64,000 nt of DNA from Panax quinquefolius (GCA_020205615.1 CM035153.1:94082792-94146791); one strand, 5' to 3'; shown: positions 22,621 through 34,023, counted from the first letter of the stretch. A program made the numbers and translations. The notes: generated by a model not told the origin, from the sequence alone.

Positions 22621-23246
22621 ACAAAGTGATCCAAATATTCCTTGAATACTCGGTTCATTATATCCATAAAGGTAGCAAGAGCATTAGTTAATCCAAAAGA
22701 CATGACTAGGAATTCATAATGCCCGTACCGAGTTCTGAAAGCCGTCTTTGGAATGTCATCGGTTCTAATCTTCAATTGGTGATATCTGGAATGAAGACCA
22801 ATCTTTGAAAAGAATTTGGCTCCTTGCAACAGGTCAAACAAGTCATCAATACGTGGCAATGGGTACCTATTTTTGATGGTGACATGATTTAACTCCCGAT
22901 AATCAATACAAAGTCGCATACTCCCATCTTTCTTCTTCACGAATAGAACAGGAGCACCCCAAGGAGAAGTACTAGGACAAATAAAGGCAATGTCTAACAA
23001 TTTCTGCAGTTGGGTCTTTAACTCCTGAAGTTCAATATGAGTCATTCGATATGGGGCTTTGGAAATGGGTTTTGTACCGGGTTCAAGGTCGATACAAAAT
23101 TCAATTTCACGTTCTGGGGGTAGGCCAGGAAGTTCTTCAGGGAATACGTCAGGAAATTCATTAACAATAGAAATATCATTCAAAACTGACGTATTTTTGT
23201 TTACATCCGTGACATGAGCTAAGAAAGCTTGACATCCATTTTTCAA
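22560..23246 (-). pseudogene. B reverse transcriptase, N-terminal part
   Basis: Open for 228 codons. It starts with the linker FLAHVTD, then [42 protein letters not shown] and [20 protein letters not shown], and continues to the [20 protein letters not shown] block. The frame shifts by one base near 22625, just before the FIDD catalytic motif, which survives in the next frame. A second shift near 23265 separates it from protease. The domain order and linker are those of a Ty3/gypsy chromovirus. Confidence 0.9.
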
Positions 23247-23259
23247 TAAACGAATAGCT

Positions 23260-23763
23260 TTATGGCTTGAGATAGCAAATGATTGATTTTAATGGTTTGG
23301 TTGCTTGAATTCGCATAATAGGTTGGTTAGGAATATGAAAGCTAACAACCTTACAAAAATAATCAATTTTTGCATGATGAGTAGTTAACCAATCAGTCCC
23401 TAGAATTATGTTAAATGCAAGTATTTTCAATGAAATAAGATCGACAGGTAATGTGAGGGTATCGATTTGAACCAAACAAGACTTATAAACAGTGGATGTA
23501 ATGAAGGTTTCTCTCAACGGAGTTCCAACAGATAAGTTAAAGTCTAATTTCTCCGGAGTCAAATTTAAACGTTGAGTGCAATTAGGAGAAATAAAAGAAT
23601 GGGTAGACCCGGTATCAAATAAGGTATATACTTCGCTAGAGTTTATGATAAGCTTACCCGTGATGACCTCGTTCGGGTTCCTTGCTTTCTGGGATGTCAC
23701 GACAAACGCTCTCCCTTGCACTACTAGCTTTGAATTTTTTGGGATGTCCTTCGGTGCCTCCAT
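23260..23763 (-). pseudogene. B aspartic protease
   Basis: 167 open codons. The retropepsin active site is seen as YTLFDTGSTHSFIS, followed by IILGTDWLTTHHAKIDY, the conserved second half of Ty3-type proteases. It would process the Gag-Pol polyprotein. Same frame as the gag zinc-knuckle part, separated from it only by the stop at 23785. Confidence 0.88.
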
Positions 23764-23784
23764 CCTAGCTGAACTTGTCTTCGC

Positions 23785-24874
23785 TTAACGATAAAATCGG
23801 GCTAGGTGACCTTCTCTTCCACAATTATAACATGCTTTGGACAACATCGCGCAGTTTGGACTGATGTGTCCTACCCCTCCGCATTTGAAGCATATGATAG
23901 GTGGTCGTTCTCCTTCCTTAACCACGGGTGCTGGTGTTGATGTCTTTCCATCATTGTTGAATCTTCTCTTCTTGAAATGTCCATTCTTATTATTTTGGCC
24001 ATGATTACCACCGAGGTGGTTACCATTTCTGGCATGTTGATTCCCTCCACGCTTATTGTCACCGCTTCGATGACTGTTATCACTGATATTATCATTTTGC
24101 CGGCTGCTCTCTTTTGGATGGGTTGACTCATTATCGCGCTCCAATAACCGAGCCCTATTAACAACATCTGAATACAAACACAGTTTGTGAGAGATAAGAT
24201 ATTGACGTATCTCGGGTTTTAAACCTCTTAGAAACATTCGCGTCATTCTCTCCTCATTATCAACCAAATGGGACACAAACTGGGACAACTCGGCAAACTT
24301 GGCTTACGTCTTTGCGACACGGCCATGGTGTTTTACTCCGACAATGAACTCCTACCTATTTCATGTGGCGAATACTTTCGGGAAAGTACTTGTCGTTGAA
24401 CAATTCTTGGAACTTCTCCCAAGTCATCTTCAAGGCGGCGGGTTGAGTACGTTTTATAGATTCCCACCCGATGTCGCCTCTGACGCGCAATATGAAGGTG
24501 GCAAAGGGAACCTTTTGCTCCTTGGATCATCCCAAGACATCAAATATCTTGCAGATCTGTTTTATCAACGTCTCCGCCTTAAGTGGTTTTGGCTCTCCAA
24601 AAAACTCCGGTGGTCCCAGTTCCTTGAACTGCTTAGCGATGACCGTCCGAGAGTTGCCAGTGTTTCCACCAACATTTCGGACAGGAGTTTCTCTTTCCTG
24701 ATGCTGCATAAATTGCAGAAAGCCTCTGAACATTCCATCATTCATCATTTGGTCAGTGTTGTTGTTTGCATGAGGATTGTCGCCTTCCTGATGCACATTG
24801 TCCAGATTATTGATCTGTGGAGACTCAATGGTCTCCTATGCTCCATTGATGTTCTCAAGATTCTCGGATGCCAT
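23785..24874 (-). pseudogene. B gag
   Basis: Nucleocapsid/capsid precursor. The likely start is the ATG at 24874 (MASENLENI), about 170 bases inside the primer-binding site. A TAG at 24836 and a TGA near 24527 interrupt the N-terminal part, which holds LGPPEFFGEPKPLKAE and FATFILRVRGDIGWES. A frameshift near 24340 leads to the 167-codon part at 24288. This has MFLRGLKPEIRQYL, a basic Asn/Gly/His-rich linker and two zinc knuckles: CFKCGGVGHISPNC (intact) and CYNCGREGHLARFY, whose last Cys has become Tyr. The overlapping plus-strand ORF 24299-24973 is only the antisense of this gene. Confidence 0.9.
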
Positions 24875-25041
24875 TTTCAAATACTGTCACAAAATAAGGG
24901 TTATTTAACATATCACATATTATCCCTATACTCTAACCGACAAATTAAATGCCAAATAAACTTAGGTAGGTAATACTAGCGAAGGAATTCCCCGTCTCTC
25001 CCCTCCTAGTTCTTGTCTCACATCTTAGCCAGGGATCATAT

Positions 25042-25060
25042 CCCTAAGCTTTGATACCAA
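25042..25060 (-). other. primer-binding site of B (tRNA-iMet type)
   Basis: Minus strand TTGGTATCAAAGCTTAGGG, one base from the 5' LTR end. TGGTATCA matches initiator tRNA-Met; AAAGC instead of AGAGC is one change. Confidence 0.88.
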
Positions 25061-25061
25061 C

Positions 25062-27513
25062 TGTGATGCCCCCAAAATAGGTATACATCACCCATCTTGA
25101 GTCGCCAAATACATGGTACAAAATTCAAATACAACTTAATTATACAACAGTCGTGTAAAATACGACAAAACATATGCTGTGAGTTTTAATACAAATATTG
25201 TCATCTAGACAATATCCTCACTCAATTGAGTCCTCATTACATTTATTATCACACTATTTAACAAAATAGTGAGGACTACTAATGCTATTATCTGGACGGT
25301 CACTCCGTTCCCTGACTAGTCCCTGCTACGTTCTCATTTCCTGAAGAGAACAATGAAAGTAAAAGGGTGAGCTCAACTAGCCCAATAAGAAATATTATGA
25401 CTAAGATAATATAGAATAAATTATCATTAGTCTTCAACAATGTTAAACTGATAAAATACAATAGACATCCAGTTTAACTGCAGCGGAACATGCAATCCAT
25501 TAAAAGATTCAAGTAGAGAATAAAATCTACTATTTTTTATGATTTAAAATGTTTTCATCACTTTTATCGCTGGGACTCAGCTTAATAAATAATCCACATC
25601 ATCCCTGCACTACGGCCAAGGATATTTATTAGTACCACAAACACAAATTATCCATGCACTACGGGCCAAGGATATTCATGTATTCATCAATGGTCATGAT
25701 CATGCCAATGAGGACTTTTACCATATCATTTGTAACATTACGGTCATGATTACACCGAATAATCCCTGGTCATAATCATTCCAAGTCCATATATGCACAA
25801 CAGGCCACATATGACTTTCAATAAAAATATAAACACGAGGATGATGACAATGATATAAGAATTCAATAAAACAAGTTCAAGAATTAATTTATCCAGGAAC
25901 TAATAACGTCCAAATTGTCAACATGATACTTCTTTGTAGAGTAAAATTTAAGAATGCTCAGAAGAATATTTCCATGAAAAGATACTGGATGAAGCGCAAA
26001 TATCAAGGATATTCCACTAATTTCATGGAGTATAGAAATCAAAACTTTAACAATGAATATAATAAAGAATGGAATAACAAAAGAAATCACCATGCATGCT
26101 AGTATTTGCATAAACAAAGTTATTACAATGAATAATAAATAACGGAACCGGTCAAAGCGTAATACGACCTTGCATGCAGGATATTCCAACAGAATAATAA
26201 AAATGGAATAATGAAGAATTTCACCGTGTATGCGATACTTCAGACAGACAGAGTTATTCTAACATAATGATAAAGAATGGAATAATGTAAGAATTTCACC
26301 AAGTATAGGGTAGAATCAGCATATCTGAGTTATTCCAACAAAATAAAAAATAGAATAACAGAAGTTCTCTTCATGAATACAAAAGAAATAATACCCCTTA
26401 CAATAAAAGAAACTTGATATCGGAGTAGTGAAGTAGCAGAATACTTTTCTTCTTTCTCTCTATAGTTTCTCTCTCTAGAGTTTCAGTGAATTCGTAAGAA
26501 ATAATGAAGGAATAGGCTTTTATTTATAGAAGAATGGACTGAATAGTAACCAATCCATGAACGGTCCAGATTAATTTACTTTTAAACGAACGATCCAGAT
26601 TGGTTTACAATAAAATATAATATATTCTATTTATAATCTAATAAAACGAATAATTTTATAAAAGTATTCTGTTTAATATAAAAAGATTTTACTATGCAAA
26701 CACTATGCAGACACTATGCAAACACTATGCATAATAAAATATAATATATTCTAATTATTTTCTAATAAAACAGATAACTTTATAAAAGTATTCTGTTTTA
26801 TATAAAAAGCTTTTCTATTTTATTACATTAATAATACTAATAAAACAAAACTTCATCATCATTATCATAATTCACACTATTAATCGACCAGGTCGTTCCC
26901 AGGAAAGAGGGGGATTTCCAATAAGGATTTCTCCCTATTGGCGTGCAATTAGGAGACCAAACCTCTACTTGACAGAACTTCTAGACATCGTTAATAATGC
27001 AAATAATAATATTAACAACTTTGTTTCTCAATTATTGATTAAATAATATATAAAATATAGACAATAATTTAATCTAATAACGTGAGATACTATGCAACAA
27101 ATACTGAAGCAATAATTGAACAAAACTGAGTGACTTCTCACATAAGCATCAATAATCAATACCGTGTGCTACTATGCAACCACGCGTATTCCTGTACTTT
27201 TAACACTAAGTGTTTCAACAGTTAACGGTAAAACTTCCGCCATTATTTTCATAAAATATTTTTTGTCGTTTTCTCAATTCGACAATAATTCCGTTAGGGG
27301 TCCAAAGAATGATGATTGTCATTAGTCGTCACGAATATTCCCTCGTTAAAATGAATATTCTCCGACCAATCGAATATTATAAACAACTTGCGTACTTTGC
27401 AAAATTTTTAAATATTACTCACAACTATAACATTATATCAAATTCATTCTATAATATTTAAAAATAATAATTATAGAAAATTCATCTTTATTCGTAAAAG
27501 TTGGGGTCTTACA
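25062..27513 (-). repeat. B 5' LTR
   Basis: 2452 bp, reading TGTAAGACCCC...GGGGCATCACA on the minus strand. It holds the TATA box at 26521-26528 (minus), tandem units at 26060-26360 and two copies of the 110-bp U3 unit at 26600-26835. The intact CACTATGCATAAT at 26723-26735 is the empty counterpart of H's insertion site. Confidence 0.92.
26521..26528 (-). promoter_or_regulatory. TATA box of B 5' LTR
   Basis: Minus strand TATAAATA at the U3/R border. This is the promoter position that would have driven B. Confidence 0.55.
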
Positions 27514-28020
27514 GGTTATTCCAACAGAATAATAAATAACGAGAACGTGTCAAGCGAAATTGCGCCGCGGGATATTCCAACAGAATAATAAAGAATGGAA
27601 TAACAACGAAATCATCATGCATGCGATAGAGCCTTGCAGACGAGTTATTCCAATGTAATAATAATTAATGGAACCAGTCGGACGTAATAACGACGGCGAC
27701 GCGATATTCCAACAGAATAATAAATAATGGAACCGGTCATGCGTAAACGCATGCATGTGATGTTCCAAATGAATAATAAAGAATGGAATAATGAAGAATT
27801 TCACCATGTATGCAGATACTTGATAGAGCAAAGTTATTCAACATAATGATAAAGAATGGAATAATGAATAATTTCACCATGTATGCAGATTAAGATGATA
27901 GACGAGTTATTCCAACATTATGATAAAGAATGGAATAACATAAGAATTTCACCAAGTATAGGTAGTAATCGCAGATACAAAGTTATTCCAAATGTAATAA
28001 TAAAGAATGGAATAATGAAG
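27514..28020. repeat. expanded 55-75 bp tandem array in LTR A
   Basis: Eight diverged units starting TTATTCCAACA or ATATTCCAACAG and containing AATAATAAAGAATGGAATAA. B's LTRs have about four to five. Confidence 0.75.
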
Positions 28021-28175
28021 TTCTCTTCATGAATACAAAAGAAATAATACCCCTTACCTTAGAAGAAACTGGATATAGGAGTAGTGAAGTAGCAGAATAC
28101 TTTTCTTCTTTCTCTCTATAGTTTCTCTCTCTAGAGTTTCAGTGAATTCTTAAGAAATAATGAAGGAATGAGATT

Positions 28176-28184
28176 CTATTTATA
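28176..28184 (-). promoter_or_regulatory. TATA box of LTR A
   Basis: Minus strand TATAAATAG at the same relative place as in B and G2. Confidence 0.5.
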
Positions 28185-28289
28185 GGAGAATAGACTGAAT
28201 AGTAACTAATTCATGAACGGTCCAGATTGATTTACTTTTAAACGGATGGTCCATATTGAATTACTATGTAGTATTAATAAAATATTCTA

Positions 28290-28745
28290 AAAAAACAAAA
28301 TCTTTTAAATAAAATATAATATATTCTATTTATAATCTAATAAAACGAATAACTTTATAAAAGTATTTTATTTTATATAAAAAGATTTTACTATACAAAA
28401 TACTATGCAGTGCACTATGTAACACTATGCATAATAAAATATAATATATTTTAATTATTGTCTAATAAAATAAATAACTTTATAAAAGTATTCTGCTTTT
28501 TATATAAAAGATTTTACTATACAAAACACTATACATGCACTATGCAACACTATGCATAATAAAATATAATATATTCTAATTATTGTCTAATAAAACAAAT
28601 AACTTAATAAAAGTATTCTATTTTATATAAAAAGATTTTACTATGCAAAACACTATGCATAATAGAATATAATATATTTTAATTAAATCTAATAAAACAA
28701 ATAACTTTATAAAAGTATTATGTTTTATATAAAAACTTTTCCGTT
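28290..28745. repeat. U3 tandem array, about 110-125 bp unit, four copies
   Basis: Units run AATAAAATATAATATATTCT, then TAATAAAACAAATAACTTTA, then a block ending CACTATGCAT. Four copies here, two in each LTR of B. H landed at the CACTATG of such a unit. Confidence 0.75.
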
Positions 28746-28774
28746 TTATTACATTAATAATACTGAATAAAAAT

Positions 28775-28778
<4 letters not shown>

Positions 28779-28810
<32 letters not shown>
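28779..28810. repeat. (TA)n microsatellite in LTR A
   Basis: About 16 TA units. B's LTRs lack it at this position. Confidence 0.9.
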
Positions 28811-28814
<4 letters not shown>

Positions 28815-29534
28815 CTTCCGTGACTTCATAAAAGACACCTTAATATATTTAACAACATTTATCATCATTATTATAATTCACAATATTAATCCACTGTGTC
28901 ATTCCGTGAAAGAGGGGGCTTTTCAATAAGGATTTCTCTCTATTAGGCGCAATTGATTAGGTGACCAACCCTCTCCTGGCGTAACTTCTTGAAATCTTTA
29001 ATATTGCAAATAATAATATTAATAACTCTGTCATCTCAATTATTGATTTAATAATATATAAAATATCAGTATAATTGAATCAAATAACGTGAGATACTAT
29101 GCAACACAACCATCAAGCAATAATTGAACAAAACCGAAAGTGACTTCTCATGTAAGCATCAATAATCAAATCTTGTGTGCTCTTATGCAACCAGCGTAGA
29201 CATTGTATTTTTAAGTATCGGTAGTTCAACAGCTTTTAACGATAAAACTTCCGCTGTTATTTTCATAAAAATATTTTTGTCGTTTTCTCAATCCGACAAT
29301 AATTTCGTTGTGGTGTCCACTAATGATTGTACCGTCGTACGGATATTTCCCGACAAAATGAATATTCCCCGACCAATCGAATAATATATAATAACTTACA
29401 TACTTTGCAAAATTTATAAATTTATAAATATTACCCACAACTATAACATTATATCAAATTCATTCCATAATATTAAAAAAAATATTTTGAAAAATTTAAA
29501 TCTTTATTCGTAAAATTTGGGGTCTCACAGAAAT

Positions 29535-29653
29535 GCTACAAATTTTTGTGGGTTTGAAGAGAGAGAGTCTTGGTGGTGTGTTTGTGAGCAAATGAGGCAA
29601 AGTTGTGAACTTTTCTCTCTCTCAATCTATATATATTTCTAATGCAATGCATG
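29535..29653 (-). repeat. segment J, part 2, with TATA box at 29628-29635
   Basis: 119 bases between A and G2. The minus strand reads TATATATAGATTGAGAGAGAG and then an AC-rich stretch, like an LTR core promoter with a downstream leader. Upstream on the minus strand the J sequence resumes at 32219 after G2. Confidence 0.4.
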
Positions 29654-30998
29654 TGTAAGACCCCAACTTATTATAAATGAAATTGAATTTTCTCTATTTA
29701 TTATTTTGAAATAGTAAGGGTTGATTTGATTAATGTGGTTAGTTATGAGTAAAATGCACAAATATCTTAAATAAACAAGTGGTTATAAAATATTTATTAT
29801 TGTCGGGGAATATTCGTTTGGTCGTGGAATATTCATACCTTGTTGGGAATATTAGATGACAGTAATTTTATGTGGGCCCATAACGGAAAGCGATTGGATG
29901 AAAAAAAAAAATGACAACTATGAGTTTTATAAATAACTGGCAGAGTTGTTCTGAATTAACATCGTTGGAATACCGATGGTTAAAACACGATGTCTACGCG
30001 GTGTTCTGAAGAGTACAATGCGTTATTGCGCCAATTATTGATTCTTATGTTGGAAGGCACTACTCAATAATTGTTACAGTAATTATTGTTCAATATTATA
30101 TTTTATTTATTCAATAATTGCTACGTTGATATTTTATATTATTGTTGTTTCAATAATTGTCAATACAGAGTATTTCCCATTATCAAATCAATAATTCATA
30201 TTATTTTAATAATATTACTAGATAACATTATTGGCAATGTCTAGAAAGTTCGTCTAAGAAGAGGTTTGGTCACGACTAATTGCGCTTCAAGAAAGAGAAA
30301 TCCTTATCGGAAGCCCCTTTCTTTTGGGAACTACCGTTGTTTATTATTCGATTTCGTAATATTATTTGTGAATAATTAATTATTGATTTATATGATAAGA
30401 AAATATTTATTTATGTGGATATAGATGGAGGACTTTTAGAAAAGTGACAATTGTTGAAAATTGATATTTTATCTTTTTTGATAAAATAATTTATTTAAAT
30501 ATATTATTATATTTTAATAATATAATAATGGTGATATTTTTACAATGAATATGTGATATACGAATAAATGAGGAGGAAGAGTATTTTTGTTATAATAAAT
30601 GTTAAAAACATGTTAAACATGTTGGTGGGCCCCATTTTTGACTGAAATTTAATTATAGCCTGTAAAATCGTCCGTATGTGGATTTCGGTCAATTTCAGTT
30701 TGGAATTTGGAAAAACTTAAACTTACAAAGTTGTAGAGAATCTAATTTCCTATAGAATGGACATAAGATTTGAATTTTTTTGATAAAAGGGCTATTTATT
30801 ATGAATTATTGAAGTTCTGGAATAATTGATTTTTGGAGTTTAAAATATTTATTTTTAGAAAAACATTTTTTACAATTGGGTGGGCCCCACATGTGTTGTA
30901 AACATGTTGAAATCAGATTTCAAGAGGTGGGCGTGAATTTTTTTAATAAATATTATTATTTTATTACATTTTCTGCTTTGGTGTTCTAAGCATTTTCC

Positions 30999-31007
30999 TA
31001 TAAATAG
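30999..31007 (+). promoter_or_regulatory. TATA box of LTR G2
   Basis: TATAAATAG, as in G1. Confidence 0.6.
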
Positions 31008-31514
31008 GGTGCTTAGGTTGGAATTGAAAATCACACCAAGAAACTAAAGTTTTCTCTCTCTATATTGTCGAGCGTATTTTTGTGAGTATTTTGATACTTT
31101 GATTTGTTCATATATTTCTGCAAGTTTCCTTGGCGTTATAAGCGATATTCCAAATTGTAAGTACTATCCTTTTGAGGTAAGGGATGTTATTTTTTTTAAA
31201 TGATATTATTTCTTTTAATATCATTATGCCAGAATATTAGTAAAAATTTTCTTATGAAATTCTTGTCTTTTAGTGTTGGGGTTACTATTCACGTATACAG
31301 CACTATTCACCGAAAAATGAAATTTTCTCTTCTTTGTCCCAGATGTCTATTTTCGTTACTATCTTTGATTTTATCCATGTTTTGATATTCATTCTGAAAT
31401 TTTACTCCACCATGGATAAACTAAAGTACGAATCCCTAATATTTGTTCTTTTGTCTCACTGGATTCGTTTTCTTTAAAATATTTTTCATCATCCTCAATC
31501 TTAAATGATGGTAT

Positions 31515-31665
31515 AACTAAATATATTTGGCCTGTATTGCAAAGATGGATGAATTTCTGATGAATATCTTTGGCCCGTAGTGCAAAGATGAACATGTGTT
31601 GAGATGAACATGACCAAATGATGAATATCTTTGGCCTGTAGTGCAAAGATGAATATTTGATTTAA
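31515..31665 (+). repeat. tandem units in LTR G2
   Basis: Three copies of a unit containing TTTGGCCTGTAGTGCAAAGA, near 31529, 31568 and 31631. Confidence 0.7.
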
Positions 31666-32218
31666 AATATATATTGATTGATATTACAGGGATAAAATAT
31701 TGATGGTGGACTTTAAAATCATTGAAGATAGTAGATTTCATTCTCTACTTAACTCTTCTAAATGAATTGTTATTTTTGCTGCGAATATTGATTTAAAACT
31801 TGTTGTCTATTATATTCTATCAGATTTTTCCTTGTTAAGGACTAACAATAATTTGTTCTATATTACCTTAGTCATAATATCCTTTGCTGGGCTAGTTGAG
31901 CTCACCCTTTTCCTTTTTTTTCTATTTTTCTTCTCAGGAGGCGAGAATGTAGCGAGTACTAGTCATTGTATGGAATAATGGTTCTAGAAAGTTGTTTTAG
32001 TGGTCCTCACTATTTTTGTAAAATAATGTATCAATAATTGTAATGAGGACTTATTTGAGTATGGATATTATCTAGAAGATAATATTTGTATTTAAACTCA
32101 CAGATTATATGTTGTCGTATTTTGCATGACAATTGTATTAATAAAGTTGTAGTTGTTTCTGTACCATGTATTTGGCGACTCAGAATGGGTGATGTATACC
32201 TATTTTGGGGGCGTCACA

Positions 32219-32369
32219 TATGGCAGATGTATATTGCTGATTTGTTGGAATTATTAGTACATGGGTTAGCTAGAGTGGTTCAGCAACTAAAGTTTTGGCC
32301 ACATCTACAAGTTATCTCATAAATAATGCAAGAAGGGCAATATGGTCATTTGACTTACGATTTTAATGG
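32219..32369 (-). repeat. segment J, part 3 (U3)
   Basis: 151 bases between G2 and C with no coding potential. It ends in AATGG (32365-32369), the left target duplication of C. Confidence 0.4.
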
Positions 32370-32469
32370 TGTAGACACTCGAAAGTTTCTTTTCCTGTTA
32401 CTAACTATTCAAGAGGGCAAAAACGTCTTTTTCACATTCCAAAGATAACCCTTGAGGACCACAACATCA

Positions 32470-32650
32470 ATTCCAACCCTGGAAATAGACCCGGAGATCC
32501 AATTTCGAACCCCGGAGATAACCCTGGGAAATCTGTTTCTAAACCCGGAGGTAACCTAGGGAAAATCAGTTCCAACCCTGGAGATAACCCCAGGGGATCA
32601 AGTGCAAAACCCGGAGTCAACCTCGGGTGGTCAACCCAACCTCAGGGATA
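32470..32650. repeat. 36-bp GC-rich tandem repeat in C 5' LTR
   Basis: About five units of the type AACCCcGGAGATAACCCtGG, richer in G+C than anything around. Counterpart at 49000-49180 in the 3' LTR. Confidence 0.75.
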
Positions 32651-33169
32651 ACCCTGAGGACATTCAGAGTTAACAGCATGGCCATCTCAGAGATAACCCT
32701 GGGAAAAACCCGCTACAATTGTACAAAAACCGAAGATAACCCCGGGAGAGGTAAAATGGTCATTTTGCCAACTCAACTTCACTTCAAACCAAATACACTC
32801 ATTTCAACCCAAAAAACTTCAAAAGAAGTCCCACAAGACTCATCTCTTAACTTCGGAGCTCAAACTATGCGAAACGACTCACCGGATTGCCTGGCGGAAA
32901 GCTAGGAATGCTATTTCGGTCATGGAACTATCTTCCTGGAATCAAAAAAGGCAAATCCCATATCATTGTGTAACTCTCAACATAAGCAATCCAAAAAAGT
33001 ACAGATATACTTCGTTTGGATGCTCGGATTGAAGTTTTGCAAGTTCGAGCGGACATTACAGTACACAAGTGCACGTACTTTGAGACGACGGGACCCGTGA
33101 GGCCCAGATACACCTTGACCAGCCGCAGGTATACCAGAGGCTACCACAGGTTGACCTACGGCAATCCGT

Positions 33170-33178
33170 CTATATATA
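33170..33178 (+). promoter_or_regulatory. TATA box of C 5' LTR
   Basis: CTATATATA followed by CAAGGCTTGGGCTAGCC and a GAGAGAGAAAATAG start region. The same layout is seen at 49734-49742 in the 3' LTR. Confidence 0.6.
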
Positions 33179-33589
33179 CAAGGCTTGGGCTAGCCATTTT
33201 GAGAGAGAAAATAGCGAGGGAGCCCTGTCCATTTTGATCTATACACACCCATATTGAGTGTTTTCTCATTTTAAACATCTGTTAGCTCACATATAGCTAT
33301 ACTTTTATTCGACGGGAGCTGAGTGTTTATCCATATAGAGTCATAGAAGTCTACATTGGCAGCCCACTGTAAGCCTTCTTATATTCTATAAAGCCTTTCT
33401 TTTCATCTTGGCACACACTGTTGTACACGTTGAGAGTCGTATGAGTGTGTTTGCCCGAACTTCGGTCCGTGGTTTTCATTTCTGTCTGTATATATATACT
33501 TATATATATATGTATATATTTTTATACGGACTAACATTACCGAGTTATGCCTCGATTGAGCCTAGACTTCGGTCTGGAGCGTTTATTTG

Positions 33590-33840
33590 CTTTTGTATAT
33601 ATATACTTATATATATGAACTGTGGTCAGACTCTGTCTGATGAGCCTGGATTTTACATTCGGTGCGTTTAATTGCTTATATATATATATATATATATAAT
33701 TATTGTCAGACATATCTGATGAGCCTGAATTTTACATCCGGTGCATTTATTCACTTATATATATATATATATATATATAATTGCTGTCGGACATATCCGA
33801 TGAGCCCGGATTTACATCTAGTGCTTTTACAACTTTTATA
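33590..33840. repeat. 75-90 bp units linked by (TA)n, C 5' LTR
   Basis: Three units: a (TA)n tract, then GTCaGAC...TGATGAGCCTGGAT and TTTACATCCGGTGC. The 3' LTR has four units (50140-50470). Confidence 0.75.
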
Positions 33841-34020
33841 TATATATTTGTACATATATATATATATATTTATATTTATGTCACTACAGAGTTTACTTCG
33901 TGGCCTTTTACGCTTTTATTTACATTACATCCGCTTTGAGTTTACTTCGTGGCGATTGATAAACTTATGACTTTATTTACATTTTGTCCTTCCAGAGTTT
34001 ACTCGTGGCGGTTGATCATG

Positions 34021-34023
<3 letters not shown>

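Larger units (their letters stand above)
5476..27513 (-). mobile_element. element B: Ty3/gypsy chromovirus, Tekay/Del-like, complete but degenerate
   Basis: Order on the minus strand: 5' LTR 25062-27513; primer-binding site; gag, protease, RT, RNase H, integrase (24874 down to 20222); purine tract; 3' LTR 20210-19431 plus 7175-5476. About 9.8 kb without its insert H. The C terminus after integrase (PVQILDKKE then VKVLWRNHDVEE) is the Tekay-type variant. In the first 770 or so bases of the two LTRs I count about 30 differences (roughly 4%). Inserted into LTR A, a member of its own family. Confidence 0.92.
27514..29529 (-). mobile_element. solo LTR A, right part
   Basis: Continuation of 4318-5475 after B. 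It begins with B's target duplication GGTTA and ends GGGGTCTCACA at 29529, followed by GAAAT. Together with the left part it is about 3.17 kb, longer than B's LTRs because two internal tandem arrays are expanded (27514-28020 and 28290-28745). Confidence 0.85.
29654..32218 (+). mobile_element. LTR G2 (A/B/G family), complete
   Basis: 2565 bp, TGTAAGACCCC...GGGGGCGTCACA, the plus-strand equivalent of A and of B's LTRs. TATA box at 30999-31007, GAGGTAAGGGA at 31174-31184, tandem TTTGGCCCGTAGTGCAAAGA units at 31515-31665. Neither a primer-binding site nor a purine tract adjoins, so it is a solo LTR. Flanks GCATG and TATGG do not match, so no target duplication is visible. Confidence 0.85.

Noticed and set aside
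24299..24973. 224-codon plus-strand ORF
   Set aside because: Exact antisense of B's gag, which has clear capsid and zinc-knuckle motifs on the minus strand.
27514..28020. regularly spaced repeats considered as a CRISPR-like array
   Set aside because: A tandem satellite in a plant LTR; units are contiguous, with no unique spacers or cas genes.
1394..29654. idea that G1 and G2 are the two LTRs of one 30 kb element
   Set aside because: No primer-binding site after G1 and no purine tract before G2; the sequence between is independently explained by J, A, B and H.
33408..33970. Tyr/Ile-rich ORFs in C's LTR
   Set aside because: Translations of (TA)n microsatellites.
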